The notes beneath the pieces were generated by a model. The model searched no databases and was not told the DNA's origin. It saw nothing but the letters and a program-made list of their open reading frames with translations. Below, piece by piece: positions 8,947-18,462 of a stretch of 64,000 nt of DNA. The position numbers and the translations under genes are program-made. Source of the stretch: Muriicola marianensis (GTDB taxonomy: Bacteria > Bacteroidota > Bacteroidia > Flavobacteriales > Flavobacteriaceae); NCBI RefSeq assembly GCF_014638095.1, contig NZ_BMFH01000001.1, forward strand, positions 1,249,227 through 1,313,226, written 5' to 3'. The number at the start of each line of letters is the position of its first letter. The first letter of the stretch is position 1.

Positions 8947-10995
8947 TTGAGCAAATCTCAAAAACATACCAACTCCCTGATCCATGAGACAAGTCCGTAT
9001 CTCCTGCAGCATGCTCACAATCCGGTAGACTGGTGCGCATGGAGCACAGAGACCCTGGAAAGAGCTGAAAAGGAAGACAAACTCCTACTGGTAAGCATAG
9101 GGTATGCAGCTTGTCACTGGTGTCATGTAATGGAACACGAGTGCTTTGAGGACGAGGATGTTGCCAGGGTTATGAACCAGCACTTTATCAATATAAAGAT
9201 CGATAGGGAAGAGAGGCCGGACATCGACCATATTTACATGGATGCTCTGCAGATGATGACGGGAAGCGGAGGCTGGCCGCTCAACGTCGTCACCTTGCCG
9301 GACGGGCGTCCTTTCTGGGGGGCTACTTACGTGAAAAAGGAGCAATGGATCAAGGTACTCGAACAGCTCTCCCAGTTATACAAAAAGGACAAAGCCCGGG
9401 TGCTCGAATACGCAGACCAACTCACTCAGGGCCTAAGGTCCATCAACCTCATCCCTTCCCCGGAAAAAGATGAACCCATTGACCTGGAAGAACTAAAGTC
9501 TGCTGTCAAAAATTGGTCCCAATATTTCGACACTTTCCTGGGGGGTTACCGTAGAGCCCCAAAATTCATGATGCCTGTGAATCTGGATTTCCTCCTGCAT
9601 TACGGCAAGCTCACAGGAGATTCCGAGATCGAAGACTATGTACACACCACCTTGAGACGGATGGCTTACGGCGGGGTATACGACCATATCGGAGGGGGTT
9701 TCTCCCGTTATGCGGTCGATGTAAAATGGCATGTGCCTCATTTTGAAAAAATGCTATATGACAACGCCCAGCTGATCTCCCTGTACGCCAAAGCCTATGC
9801 AGCCACAGGGGAAACCTTGTACAAAAATGTGGTTGAAGAATCCATAGCCTTTGTATGCCGGGAACTGAGATCGCCAGGGGGTGGGTTCTATTCCTCCCTG
9901 GATGCGGATAGCCTGGACACGAAGGGAGTTCTGAAAGAAGGTGCTTTTTATGTTTGGAAGGAGGAAGAACTTAGGGAATTACTCAAAGGAGATTTCCCCC
10001 TCTTCGCGGATTATTACAACATCAATGATTACGGACTTTGGGAAGAGGATCTCTACGTGCTTATCCGCGATGCTTCCAGGGAAGAGGTTGCAAATAAACA
10101 CGGACTGACGAAGGAGATGCTAGACCAAAGAATCCATGCCTGTAAAGAAATACTCTTGGCAAAGCGTGAGTCCCGATCGAGACCCAGGCTGGACGACAAG
10201 ATCCTCACCTCATGGAATGCCCTGATGGTCAAAGCCCTAGTCGAAGCTTCCCGTTACCTGGATAACGACACCTACCTCAACATGGCAATGGAGACCACTG
10301 AATTTATGGAACGTAGCATTGTCAGTGAAGATGGGAGCCTGTATCACAATCACAAGGAAGGGAAAAGTACCATTGCCGGGTTTTTGGAAGACTATGCCCT
10401 CCTCATAGATGGTTACATACATCTATACGAAGTGACCTTCACAGAACATTGGATACACAGGGCCCGGGAGCTTACAGACCACTGCCTGGACCATTTCCTG
10501 AATCCGGCGGGAGATCTCTTCTTTTTCACTTCAGATAAGGAAGCGGTGACGGTCAGGAGATCGGTGGAAACGGCTGACAATGTCATCCCCGCTTCCAATT
10601 CGGTCATGGCAACCAACCTGTACAGACTTTCCCTCCTTTTCCCAGACCGGAACTATGATGAAACTGCCAGCCGGATGCTCAGGACCATGAGGGAGAGCAT
10701 CCTGGAAAACCCTAACAGCCATGCGCACTGGATGCATCTGCCCCTTTATAACTCGTATTCCTTTAGGGAAGTAGTTATCACCGGGGAGTCGGCTAATGAT
10801 TACCGAAAGTCTTTGCAGCACCATTATCTTCCGAATACCCTCTTCGCAGGGGCTGTTCAGAAGGGGTCTCTGAGTTTGCTCCGCGACCGAATCCAAAAGG
10901 ACAAAACCCTGGTCTATATCTGTGAAGCCGGTGCCTGCAAGCTGCCGGTTTCCTCTCCCGAAGAGGCCCTTGTACAGCTTCAGGCCGGGGGCTGA
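8947..10995 (+). CDS. DUF255 / YyaL-type thioredoxin-domain protein
   Basis: 682 residues if started at TTG 8947 ([22 protein letters not shown]). No in-frame ATG occurs before the conserved core, and the TTG and GTG codons further upstream fall inside the dodecin terminator. The N-terminal domain (to about 170) is thioredoxin-like with CHWC (Cys56, Cys59) in [12 protein letters not shown] and the family signature GSGGWPLNV. The rest is an (alpha/alpha)6 glycosidase-like fold with [13 protein letters not shown] and LTSWNALM. It is the bacterial relative of SPATA20; the biochemical activity is not established. The non-ATG start is the main uncertainty. Confidence 0.9.
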   Translation: MSKSQKHTNSLIHETSPYLLQHAHNPVDWCAWSTETLERAEKEDKLLLVSIGYAACHWCHVMEHECFEDEDVARVMNQHFINIKIDREERPDIDHIYMDALQMMTGSGGWPLNVVTLPDGRPFWGATYVKKEQWIKVLEQLSQLYKKDKARVLEYADQLTQGLRSINLIPSPEKDEPIDLEELKSAVKNWSQYFDTFLGGYRRAPKFMMPVNLDFLLHYGKLTGDSEIEDYVHTTLRRMAYGGVYDHIGGGFSRYAVDVKWHVPHFEKMLYDNAQLISLYAKAYAATGETLYKNVVEESIAFVCRELRSPGGGFYSSLDADSLDTKGVLKEGAFYVWKEEELRELLKGDFPLFADYYNINDYGLWEEDLYVLIRDASREEVANKHGLTKEMLDQRIHACKEILLAKRESRSRPRLDDKILTSWNALMVKALVEASRYLDNDTYLNMAMETTEFMERSIVSEDGSLYHNHKEGKSTIAGFLEDYALLIDGYIHLYEVTFTEHWIHRARELTDHCLDHFLNPAGDLFFFTSDKEAVTVRRSVETADNVIPASNSVMATNLYRLSLLFPDRNYDETASRMLRTMRESILENPNSHAHWMHLPLYNSYSFREVVITGESANDYRKSLQHHYLPNTLFAGAVQKGSLSLLRDRIQKDKTLVYICEAGACKLPVSSPEEALVQLQAGG

Positions 10996-11035
10996 CTTAA
11001 CAAGACTTTATAGTTCCTGATTTGATATTGGGCCT

Positions 11036-11043
11036 TATTTTTG
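11036..11043 (+). promoter_or_regulatory. -7 box for mscS-like gene
   Basis: TATTTTTG, an exact TAnnTTTG match, 26 nt before ATG 11070. It overlaps the region where a longer frame from TTG 11022 would begin, supporting the later start. The -33 element is unclear. Confidence 0.5.
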
Positions 11044-11069
11044 TTTGTTTTGCACAAAAACAGACCCAT

Positions 11070-11891
11070 ATGGCATCATTTTCAGAATATACAGAATATC
11101 TAGATCAGGGAATGAACTGGGTGATGGAGATCATTCCAAATCTCATCACCGCAGCTATCATTCTGGTTGTTGGTTGGTGGATCGTAAAGTTTATCAACAG
11201 AATGGTCCGCCGTTTTTTCCAGAAGAAGGACTACGACCAGGCGCTGGAGACTTTTCTGCAAAGTTTTATCAGTATTGCCCTGAAACTCCTGCTGTTTGTC
11301 CTGGTGATCACTCAGCTCGGTGTAAAATCTTCTTCCCTGGTCGCCCTGGTGGGTGCCGCAGGTCTTGCCGTCGGTCTGGCACTGCAGGGATCCCTTTCCA
11401 ATTTTGCCGGTGGCGTTCTCATCCTGATCTTTAAACCTTTTAAAGTAGGGGATTTTATCTCTGCACAGGGGGTTGACGGGACGGTAAAGGAAATCACCAT
11501 TTTCACCACTAAACTGAATACATTCGGGAATCAGCTTGCCATTCTTCCCAACGGGCAGTTGTCTAACAACAACATCATAAACTACAATGCTGAAGATACC
11601 CGAAGGGATAAGATCGACATCGGAATTGGTTATTCCTCCAACATTAAAAAGGCCAAGGACATTCTTCTTGAGATATGCTCGGAACACAGTGGAATTTTAA
11701 AAGATCCCGCGCCAGTAGTTTTTGTAGGGGAACTCGCCGACAGCTCGGTAAACCTGACACTCAGATTCTGGGCTAAGAACGAGGATTTCTGGGCAGCCCA
11801 TTTTCACGTCATAGAAGAAACCAAGTTGAGGTTTGACAAGGCCGGCATTGAAATCCCGTTCCCACAGCTCGACGTGCATCAGAAAGCCTAA
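11070..11891 (+). CDS. small-conductance mechanosensitive channel, MscS family
   Basis: 273 residues, close to E. coli MscS. Three membrane segments: about 20-40 (LITAAIILVVGWWIV), 68-88 (ALKLLLFVLVITQLG) and the pore helix with glycine/alanine packing GAAGLAVGLALQGSLSNFAGG. The beta domain follows with FKPFKVGDFI. It forms a homoheptameric inner-membrane channel opening under membrane tension to release solutes on hypo-osmotic shock. Start at 11070 is chosen because the upstream TTG precedes the promoter box. Convergent with tsaB, 26 bp apart, with no clear terminator between. Confidence 0.95.
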   Translation: MASFSEYTEYLDQGMNWVMEIIPNLITAAIILVVGWWIVKFINRMVRRFFQKKDYDQALETFLQSFISIALKLLLFVLVITQLGVKSSSLVALVGAAGLAVGLALQGSLSNFAGGVLILIFKPFKVGDFISAQGVDGTVKEITIFTTKLNTFGNQLAILPNGQLSNNNIINYNAEDTRRDKIDIGIGYSSNIKKAKDILLEICSEHSGILKDPAPVVFVGELADSSVNLTLRFWAKNEDFWAAHFHVIEETKLRFDKAGIEIPFPQLDVHQKA

Positions 11892-11917
11892 ATGTATGTA
11901 AAACTTTTGATCCGGGA

Positions 11918-12589
11918 CTACTTCGACTTGGGTTTCAGGATAAAATCCTTTAAATAATAAGGTTCAAAATAGGCGACGTCTTCAAACTGTTTCGCCTGAA
12001 ACTTTTCATAGGCCTCTTTGCACATGGTCGTAGATGTAGGGACCAGGTGATCCAGTATCCTGAAGTTGGGGTGCTGCAGAAAATCCCTGCATTTACCGGC
12101 CCCACTGCCTACGAGATAGACCGGACCTTTTTGAGCGTAATCCTGGAAGGAATCCGTTTGTAGGATCAGGGCCTTAGTTGGTTCCAGTTCTTTGTGATCG
12201 ACAGAAAATACAGCCGTATACACCTCCATTCTCCTGGCGTCCAGCATGGGGATGATCACCCCTTTCTCTTCTTTGATTTGAAGGGCAAGGGACCTGAGGG
12301 TCCTGGTCGAAATCAGGGGTATGTCCAGGGCGTAACAAAGTCCTTTGGCGCTGGAAACCCCGATTCTAAGTCCGGTATATGATCCCGGTCCCTTACTCAC
12401 AGCGATGGCATCCAGATCCTGGAGAGAGATCCCTGATTTTGCGATCACTTCCTCAATGAAAATGTGCAATTGCTCGGAGTGGGAAAAAGACGGGCTGTTA
12501 TGCTCTCTGCTAGAGAGGAGAATACCGTCTTGAGCCACTGAGACCGAACAGTTCGTGGATGCCGTTTCTAAATGCAGTATATAGGCCAT
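11918..12589 (-). CDS. tsaB: tRNA threonylcarbamoyladenosine biosynthesis protein TsaB
   Basis: 223 residues. An ASKHA-type fold begins with ILHLETASTNCSVSV and has the family motif VSKGPGSYTGLRIG. TsaB is the dimerisation and scaffold partner of TsaD in making t6A37 on tRNAs that read ANN codons. It follows tolC with a 17-nt gap and could be the last gene of the export operon, which would be a casual association. Confidence 0.95.
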   Translation of the reverse strand: MAYILHLETASTNCSVSVAQDGILLSSREHNSPSFSHSEQLHIFIEEVIAKSGISLQDLDAIAVSKGPGSYTGLRIGVSSAKGLCYALDIPLISTRTLRSLALQIKEEKGVIIPMLDARRMEVYTAVFSVDHKELEPTKALILQTDSFQDYAQKGPVYLVGSGAGKCRDFLQHPNFRILDHLVPTSTTMCKEAYEKFQAKQFEDVAYFEPYYLKDFILKPKSK

Positions 12590-12606
12590 AGGGCCGCAAA
12601 GATAGT

Positions 12607-13947
12607 CTAGTTCAGGACAATCGGAAGTCCGTAGAAGAATTCGAGAACCTTGATCCTGAATATATAATTGTACTTGTTTCGCACCACCTCAGCCTCGGCG
12701 TTGTCCACTCGGGACTGAGCCTGACTGAAATCAAAGGCATTCATGAGTCCAACCTCAAACCGGTCCTTGGTATATTCATATGCTGTTCTTCTGGCATCCA
12801 GGGTTTTCTGGGAAGCTTCATAGGCTTTGGCCGTATTCTGTACATCCACATAGGCCTGATTGATCGTCGTCTCCAGGTCGAGCTTGGTTTGCTCCAGTTG
12901 GAGTCTGGCCTGCTCTACGTTGATCTGGGAACGGCGGATATTGTTCCTCGTACTGAATCCATTGAATATCGGAATCGAAAGCTGAGCCCCGTAAGAGATA
13001 CCGTCATTGATCCAGAGCTGGTCCTTAAAGGCAATCTTTTCCCCGGTAATAAAATCCCTGGTCTGGTCGGAATACCTTGTGTTGTAATTGAAAAAGGCCC
13101 CTATGGTAGGATATACGGCACCTTTGGCAATCTGCAGGTCCTTTTCTGCAAGATCTACTCCTGCCTCGGAAAATTTAATGTCGTTTCGAAAGGTCAGGGC
13201 CTTGTCGAAGATCACTTTGGGAGAATATTTAAGAATGTCCGAAGGAGGGACATCGAATTCCTCATCGGCAATGTCAAAATTCTCGTAATCCGTGATCTGC
13301 AGTAACTGTGCCAGGGCGATCTTTGACAGCAAAACCTGGTTCTGGTTATTGATGATGGTCTGTTCCTGTGTTGCCGCGGTGGCTTCCACCTCCAGGAGAT
13401 CCCCCCTGGGAACCACCCCTGATTCTACCAGTTCCCTGGTGCGCTTCAGGTCCTCTACGGTCACAGCGTATTGGGCCTCCGCCACTTTCAGGGATTCCTT
13501 GTTGGAAAGGATGTTCAGGTAACTGTTCGCCACGTTGAGGCGGATATCATCTACCAGATTATCCAGTCTGTACTGATTGGCGATCTCATTGAGTTTGGCT
13601 CTGTTAAGGCGATGAACATTCCTAAGTCCGTCAAAAAGGTTAACTCCTGATGTAACACTACCATTGGCAGAAAAAATGGTGGACGTGACAAAAACGTTGG
13701 TAGTAGGGTCCAGGACAAGACCGGTGTTCCCTGCGGTGCTCATCTGAGCGTTCAGGCTGGGCAGGAAATTGCCAATGGCATCAGACCTGTCTACCCGCGC
13801 ATTCTCTAGGTCGAGTTCAAACTGCTCTACCGTCAGGTTATTATCTACAGCATAGGCCACGCATTCCTCCAGGGTCCACTTTCTCATTTGCGCGGTGAGT
13901 GTCCCCACCGTGAGCAGGAATAAAAAGAGGGTGATTCTATATCTCAT
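12607..13947 (-). CDS. TolC-family outer membrane efflux protein
   Basis: 446 residues. A signal peptide (ITLFLFLLTVGTLTAQ) is followed by two long helical-hairpin repeats typical of TolC (RKWTLEECVAYAVDNNLTVEQ opens the fold). Trimers form an outer-membrane barrel and periplasmic tunnel that docks on MacA-like adaptors. It is the only TolC gene in a cluster with two adaptor genes, so it probably serves both modules. Confidence 0.93.
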   Translation of the reverse strand: MRYRITLFLFLLTVGTLTAQMRKWTLEECVAYAVDNNLTVEQFELDLENARVDRSDAIGNFLPSLNAQMSTAGNTGLVLDPTTNVFVTSTIFSANGSVTSGVNLFDGLRNVHRLNRAKLNEIANQYRLDNLVDDIRLNVANSYLNILSNKESLKVAEAQYAVTVEDLKRTRELVESGVVPRGDLLEVEATAATQEQTIINNQNQVLLSKIALAQLLQITDYENFDIADEEFDVPPSDILKYSPKVIFDKALTFRNDIKFSEAGVDLAEKDLQIAKGAVYPTIGAFFNYNTRYSDQTRDFITGEKIAFKDQLWINDGISYGAQLSIPIFNGFSTRNNIRRSQINVEQARLQLEQTKLDLETTINQAYVDVQNTAKAYEASQKTLDARRTAYEYTKDRFEVGLMNAFDFSQAQSRVDNAEAEVVRNKYNYIFRIKVLEFFYGLPIVLN

Positions 13948-14005
13948 GATCTCGTTTCTTTTTTTGATTGCTTATTTATTTGATTACGGTTTTCATTCAT
14001 TATGA

Positions 14006-15139
14006 TCAGCTGGTGGCTTCTTCTTCCTCATCCTCCCCGCGTTTGATCGGTTCGGTCTTATTCCAGACCTTCACCTCGTCCTCTTCGGTCAGGCCGGAAA
14101 TGATCTCGACATTCACCCCGTCGGAAATACCGATCTCGATATCCCTTCTTTCAAACTGCTGATCGCCGGTGGCTATCTCCACATAGGGCTTATCCGTTTC
14201 CTTATCAAATTGAAGCAAGGCTTCCGGGATCACCATGATACTGTCCTTTTTCTCAAGGACGAGTGAAGCGTTAGCGCTGTATCCCGCCCTGATAAAGATG
14301 GAATCATTCAGGGCCACATCCCCTTCGATCTTGAATTGAACTGCCCCGGCCTCTTCGATACCTTTTGGGGCGATAAATTTCAGTTTAGCCTCCAGTTTCT
14401 GATCCTCAATGGCGCCCAGGCTGATCTCCAGAGGCATCCCGATCTTCAACTTTCCTACTTCCCCTTCGTCTACCTTTCCTTCAAAGATCATGGTCTTGAG
14501 GTCTGCGATAGTGGCTATGGTAGTCCCGTCATTGAAGTTGTTACTCTGTATGACCTGGTCTCCTACCTCTACGGGTATCTCGAGGATGGTACCGTTCACT
14601 GTAGCCCGGATATTGGTATTGGCACTGGCCGACCCCCCTGCTGATCCCAGCCTGATGATCTGGTAATCGGCCCTTGAGTTTTCGAGTTCCAATTGAGCCT
14701 GATCATATCTCAGCTGCAGGTTATTGAAATCCTGGCTGGAAATCACACCACGATCAAAGAGCTGCTTATTCCTATCGTACTCAATCTTTACATTACTCAG
14801 TGCTGCCTCGGCATTCCTCACCCTTCCCAGGGCTGAATTAAGCGCCTGTTCGTTCGGCACCACCTTGATAACGGCAATCAGGTCTCCCGCTCTGACATCT
14901 TCGCCTTCCTCCAGAAAGATCTTGTCAATGATCCCTGAGATCTGAGGTTTGATCTCCACCTCTTCCTGGGGGATGACCTTACCCGTCGCAACCGTTTTCT
15001 TCTCAATACTGGAGATAAAAGGTTTTTTGGTATCGTAGGTAATGGCTCCCTTGCTGTTCGATTTGATAAAGAAAGCTGCCGCCCACAAGGCGCCTAATAC
15101 CAGGACTCCGATCAGTCCGTATTTTACATATTTGTTCAT
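14006..15139 (-). CDS. MacA-like periplasmic adaptor, copy 1
   Basis: 377 residues. An N-terminal anchor (YGLIGVLVLGALWAAAFFI) is followed by a lipoyl half-motif (VATGKVIPQEEVEIKPQISG), a coiled-coil hairpin at about 95-150, the second lipoyl half (TVNGTILEIPVEVGDQVI) and a beta barrel. The acidic C terminus ends in EDEEEEATS. It bridges ABC permeases and TolC. It is clearly similar along its length to the second adaptor at 18463-19575, for example the shared phrases IFEGKVDE and FIRAG-SANAS. Lies between the first permease pair and tolC. Confidence 0.95.
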   Translation of the reverse strand: MNKYVKYGLIGVLVLGALWAAAFFIKSNSKGAITYDTKKPFISSIEKKTVATGKVIPQEEVEIKPQISGIIDKIFLEEGEDVRAGDLIAVIKVVPNEQALNSALGRVRNAEAALSNVKIEYDRNKQLFDRGVISSQDFNNLQLRYDQAQLELENSRADYQIIRLGSAGGSASANTNIRATVNGTILEIPVEVGDQVIQSNNFNDGTTIATIADLKTMIFEGKVDEGEVGKLKIGMPLEISLGAIEDQKLEAKLKFIAPKGIEEAGAVQFKIEGDVALNDSIFIRAGYSANASLVLEKKDSIMVIPEALLQFDKETDKPYVEIATGDQQFERRDIEIGISDGVNVEIISGLTEEDEVKVWNKTEPIKRGEDEEEEATS

Positions 15140-15175
15140 CTTCTTACCGTGTTATTTATTTAAAGTTGTTAGTTA

Positions 15176-16438
15176 TTATTCTTCTCTCAATGCGTCAATT
15201 GGTTTGATACTGACGGCTCTCTGAGCCGGGATAAGACCGATAAGTGTTCCCAGAACCACCATCACCAGAAGTGCTCCGATCACCAGGGGGATAGGCACCG
15301 TTGGATTGGTATAGGGAAACTCAATGTCTTGTGTGGCATTGTTGATGAGGTTGAGCACCCCGGCACCCATAATGATCCCCACAATACCGGCGATCATGGT
15401 CAGGAATACCGATTCCAGGATGATGAGCGACCTCACCTCCCTGGGGGTGGCCCCCAGCGCCCTTCTGATCCCCAGTTCTTTGGTTCTCTCCTTGACCGAG
15501 ATGAGAAGTATATTGCCAATACCAATGACACCAGCTAAAATAGTGGCCAGGCCTACAATCAGGGATACGAACGTCAGACCATTGGCAAAGCCCATGATCT
15601 TACCGAATACCTCCCCCAGGTTAAAAGCCCCAAAGGCCCTTTCATCGTCAGGGTGTACATTGTGTATACTCTTCAAAACCGATTTGATGTCTTTTTCCAC
15701 CTGTACCACATCGGCATCATCAAAGGCGGCTATTGTAAAGTACTGGGCATTGTCTCCCGTGTTGTAAAGTTTTCTGAACGTCGAGAAAGGTATGTAGACG
15801 TCACCGTCTGTGCCAAAAGGGGTGGTCTGCGTAAATTTATGGACCCCCACTACCTGAAAATAGATCCCGTCTAACCGGATATACCCGCCTATAGGATCCT
15901 CGTCCTTTTCGAACAATTCCTGCTGGGTCCGTTCCCCGATCACACAGACCTTACGCGCCTGATCCTCGTCCTCTTCATTGATAAATCGGCCGTTGTCGTA
16001 GATCTTCTGGGTGGCCATCTTGGCAATTACCGGGAAATACCCATACACAGGGTAACTGTTAGACTTCAGGCCCCGAACGCCCAGGGCGGCCTCTCCCCCA
16101 AATACGCCTTTGGTATTTACAGGGGCGATATATTGGATCTCAGGAATACGATTTTGTAAAGTAGTAGCGTCCTGTACCTTAATGGTTAACCTCCTGCCGG
16201 TTTTATAACCCGCATAGGGCATGCTGGTCGACTGTGACCAGGTCCAGATACTGTTTTTGGCTACCGATTCAAAATTGCGCTCGAAACCGTTGTCAAGTCC
16301 GGTCGAGGCACCGGCGAGGACGATATAGATAAAGATCCCCCATAAAACGCCGATAACGGTTATGATCGTCCTAGTCTTGTTCTTCCCAATAGAACCGAAG
16401 ATCTCCTGCCATGTATTCTTGTCAAATAAAAACTTCAT
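15176..16438 (-). CDS. MacB-type ABC permease, module 1 type B
   Basis: 420 residues. FtsX/MacB topology: one N-terminal membrane segment (TIITVIGVLWGIFIYIVLAGA), a large periplasmic MacB_PCD domain (about 45-270), then three membrane segments around FVSLIVGLATILAGVIGIGNI, SVFLTMIAGIVGIIMGAGVL and the C-terminal PLVIGALLVMVVLGTLIG, with the EXXXRRALGA coupling loop (KELGIRRALGATP). There is no ATPase domain, unlike E. coli MacB. It is closest to the permease at 19605-20864 by its opening residues, and is separated from its partner gene by one nucleotide. Confidence 0.95.
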   Translation of the reverse strand: MKFLFDKNTWQEIFGSIGKNKTRTIITVIGVLWGIFIYIVLAGASTGLDNGFERNFESVAKNSIWTWSQSTSMPYAGYKTGRRLTIKVQDATTLQNRIPEIQYIAPVNTKGVFGGEAALGVRGLKSNSYPVYGYFPVIAKMATQKIYDNGRFINEEDEDQARKVCVIGERTQQELFEKDEDPIGGYIRLDGIYFQVVGVHKFTQTTPFGTDGDVYIPFSTFRKLYNTGDNAQYFTIAAFDDADVVQVEKDIKSVLKSIHNVHPDDERAFGAFNLGEVFGKIMGFANGLTFVSLIVGLATILAGVIGIGNILLISVKERTKELGIRRALGATPREVRSLIILESVFLTMIAGIVGIIMGAGVLNLINNATQDIEFPYTNPTVPIPLVIGALLVMVVLGTLIGLIPAQRAVSIKPIDALREE

Positions 16439-16439
16439 G

Positions 16440-17672
16440 CTATTCGTCTCTAAGTGCTACTATGGGTTTAATTCGGGCAGCCCGTTTGGCAGGGACATAG
16501 CCCGCCAGGGTGCCGAAAATGATCAACAGGAGGGTGGCGAAAACAGCCAGCCCGGTCCCGATTCCCGGATTTAGGATAAAATAATCATCCATGAGCTTAT
16601 CCCCCAGGGTACCGAGCAGGGCGATACCTATAAACATCCCCAAAAAGCCCGATATGGTGGTGATAAAAATGGATTCAAGCAAGATCACGGAGATCACTGA
16701 TCTGGGGGTAGCCCCGATCGCCTTGCGAATACCGATCTCCTTGGTCCTTTCCTTGACCACATAAACCATAATGTTAGAGATCCCGATGATCCCGGCTATG
16801 ATGGTCCCGAAGGCCACCAGGGCCGCGATAATGGCCAGTACAAAGGCAAAATCCTGGTTTTGCTTTAACTGATCTGCTACATTTCGGATGAAGAATCCGT
16901 TGTTGTCCTCCGGACTGATAAATTTTTTCTGTTTCAGGTATTTCTCCAGGCTCCGCTGAAAGGCCATGGCCCCGGTATATCCCAGTTCTTCCTTAAACCC
17001 GATCACGATCTGGCCGATCTTATCAGTGTTCTTTTCTATGAGCTGGCGGGTGGTGTACGGAATATACAATTGTCGTTCTTCATTATCTCCCCCATCGTCC
17101 TGGAATACGCCAACGACCTTGAAGACACTGCCACCCACATCGATATACTTGCCCATGGAGTTCATGTTGCCAAAGAGGTCCTGTTCTACCAACCTGCCAA
17201 TGACGGCATTCTTGGTCCGGTTCTTTACATCCTCCTGGTTGATATACCGGCCTTTCATCATAATGGTCTTTTCAGCGAATTGCTGCCCCCAGTCGACCCC
17301 GATCGTGGTGTAGTTATTGGACTCTTCCTTGTACTTGACCAGTGCGCTGCGGAAGATCCTGGGAGAGATATACTCCACGAACATGGGAAAGTCCTTTTTG
17401 ATGTCTTCCAGGTCACTGTTCTCCAATTCGATCTGCCGAAGTGCCTTATATCCTTTGTAGGGCATTGAAGTACGGCCCGGGAAGATGTACATCACATTGG
17501 TGGCATCCTGGGAAAAGAAATATTCAAAGGTGTTCTGGAGCCCGTTCGTCAGCCCAACAAGGCCTACAAAGATGAGTATCCCCAAAGACACCGTAAACCC
17601 GGAAAGAACGGTTCTGAGCTTGTTCTTCCGGATGGTGAGAAATATTTCCTGCCAGGTATCTCTGCTAAACAT
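16440..17672 (-). CDS. MacB-type ABC permease, module 1 type A
   Basis: 410 residues with the same FtsX/MacB topology: first membrane segment RTVLSGFTVSLGILIFVGLVG, periplasmic domain, then three C-terminal segments and the coupling loop TKEIGIRKAIGATP. The opening WQEIFLTIRKNKLRT is nearly the same as in the permease at 20878-22122. It overlaps the ATPase gene by 8 bp and probably forms a heterodimer with the permease downstream. Confidence 0.95.
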   Translation of the reverse strand: MFSRDTWQEIFLTIRKNKLRTVLSGFTVSLGILIFVGLVGLTNGLQNTFEYFFSQDATNVMYIFPGRTSMPYKGYKALRQIELENSDLEDIKKDFPMFVEYISPRIFRSALVKYKEESNNYTTIGVDWGQQFAEKTIMMKGRYINQEDVKNRTKNAVIGRLVEQDLFGNMNSMGKYIDVGGSVFKVVGVFQDDGGDNEERQLYIPYTTRQLIEKNTDKIGQIVIGFKEELGYTGAMAFQRSLEKYLKQKKFISPEDNNGFFIRNVADQLKQNQDFAFVLAIIAALVAFGTIIAGIIGISNIMVYVVKERTKEIGIRKAIGATPRSVISVILLESIFITTISGFLGMFIGIALLGTLGDKLMDDYFILNPGIGTGLAVFATLLLIIFGTLAGYVPAKRAARIKPIVALRDE

Positions 17673-18366
17673 TTACTTTGGCCCTAACTTGTTTGACTTT
17701 TTCATCCTTGACGATCACTCCGTCCTTCAGGTGGACAATGCGCTTACACATCTGCGCGATATCCGGCTCATGCGTTACCACCAGGATGGTATTTCCCTGG
17801 TCGTTGATGTTCTGTATAAGTTCCATCACCTCATAGGAGGTCTTACTGTCCAGTGCTCCTGTTAACTCGTCCGCAAGCAGTACTTTGGGTTCTGCAACCA
17901 TAGCCCGGGCGATGGCCACCCTTTGCTTCTGCCCTCCAGATAATTCGCTGGGTAAATGGTGCGACCATTCTTTCAATCCCACCTGCTCCAGGTATTTCAT
18001 CGCCTTCTCTTGTCGCTGCTTTCTGGGCATCTTCTGGTAGTAAAGCGGAAGGGCCACATTTTCCAGGGCCGTTTTATAGTTGATCAGGTTAAAAGACTGG
18101 AAGATGAAACCCAGGAACTTGTTGCGGTAGTTGGCAGCCTTGGTCTCGTTGAGATTCTTAATAGGGATGCCATCGAGGACATACGTACCTGAGTCAGCTT
18201 CGTCAAGCATCCCGAGGATATTCAAAAGAGTTGACTTGCCGGAACCCGAAGACCCCATGATGGCTACCAGTTCACCATCTTCAACATTAAAGTTGATCCC
18301 TTTGAGTACGTGGAGGGAATTGCTTCCCATTTTGTACGATTTGTGCAGATCTTTTATTTCAATCAT
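17665..18366 (-). CDS. MacB/LolD-type ABC transporter ATPase
   Basis: 233 residues, a stand-alone nucleotide-binding domain. Walker A is GSSGSGKST at about 38-46, the signature is LSGGQKQR near 143 and Walker B is VLLADE followed by LTGALDSKT. The usual proline after the catalytic Glu is a leucine here (DELTG for DEPTG). It is the only ATPase in a locus with four permeases, so it presumably powers both modules or the second set uses an ATPase elsewhere. It has its own ECF-like promoter motif. Confidence 0.96.
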   Translation of the reverse strand: MIEIKDLHKSYKMGSNSLHVLKGINFNVEDGELVAIMGSSGSGKSTLLNILGMLDEADSGTYVLDGIPIKNLNETKAANYRNKFLGFIFQSFNLINYKTALENVALPLYYQKMPRKQRQEKAMKYLEQVGLKEWSHHLPSELSGGQKQRVAIARAMVAEPKVLLADELTGALDSKTSYEVMELIQNINDQGNTILVVTHEPDIAQMCKRIVHLKDGVIVKDEKVKQVRAKVNV

Positions 18367-18406
18367 GGTTGGTGCGTTTCTTTTTTCAGATTCCGTCCTG
18401 TCATTG

Positions 18407-18459
18407 GACTGACAAGGTGCGGAAATGTTACAAGATTTAATTAAAAATAGTGTTAAAAT
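18407..18459 (-). promoter_or_regulatory. ECF-sigma-like promoter motif, copy B (before the ATPase)
   Basis: On the minus strand: ATTTTAACA (18451-18459), an A/T-rich gap of 18 nt, TGTAAC (18427-18432), exactly 16 nt, AGTC (18407-18410), then the ATG 40 nt on. The same parts in the same order and spacing occur at 22157-22210 before the first permease gene. A GTAAC-type -35 and GTC-type -10 at 16 nt fit an extracytoplasmic-function sigma factor; that identity is inference. Confidence 0.6.
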
Positions 18460-18462
18460 AGC

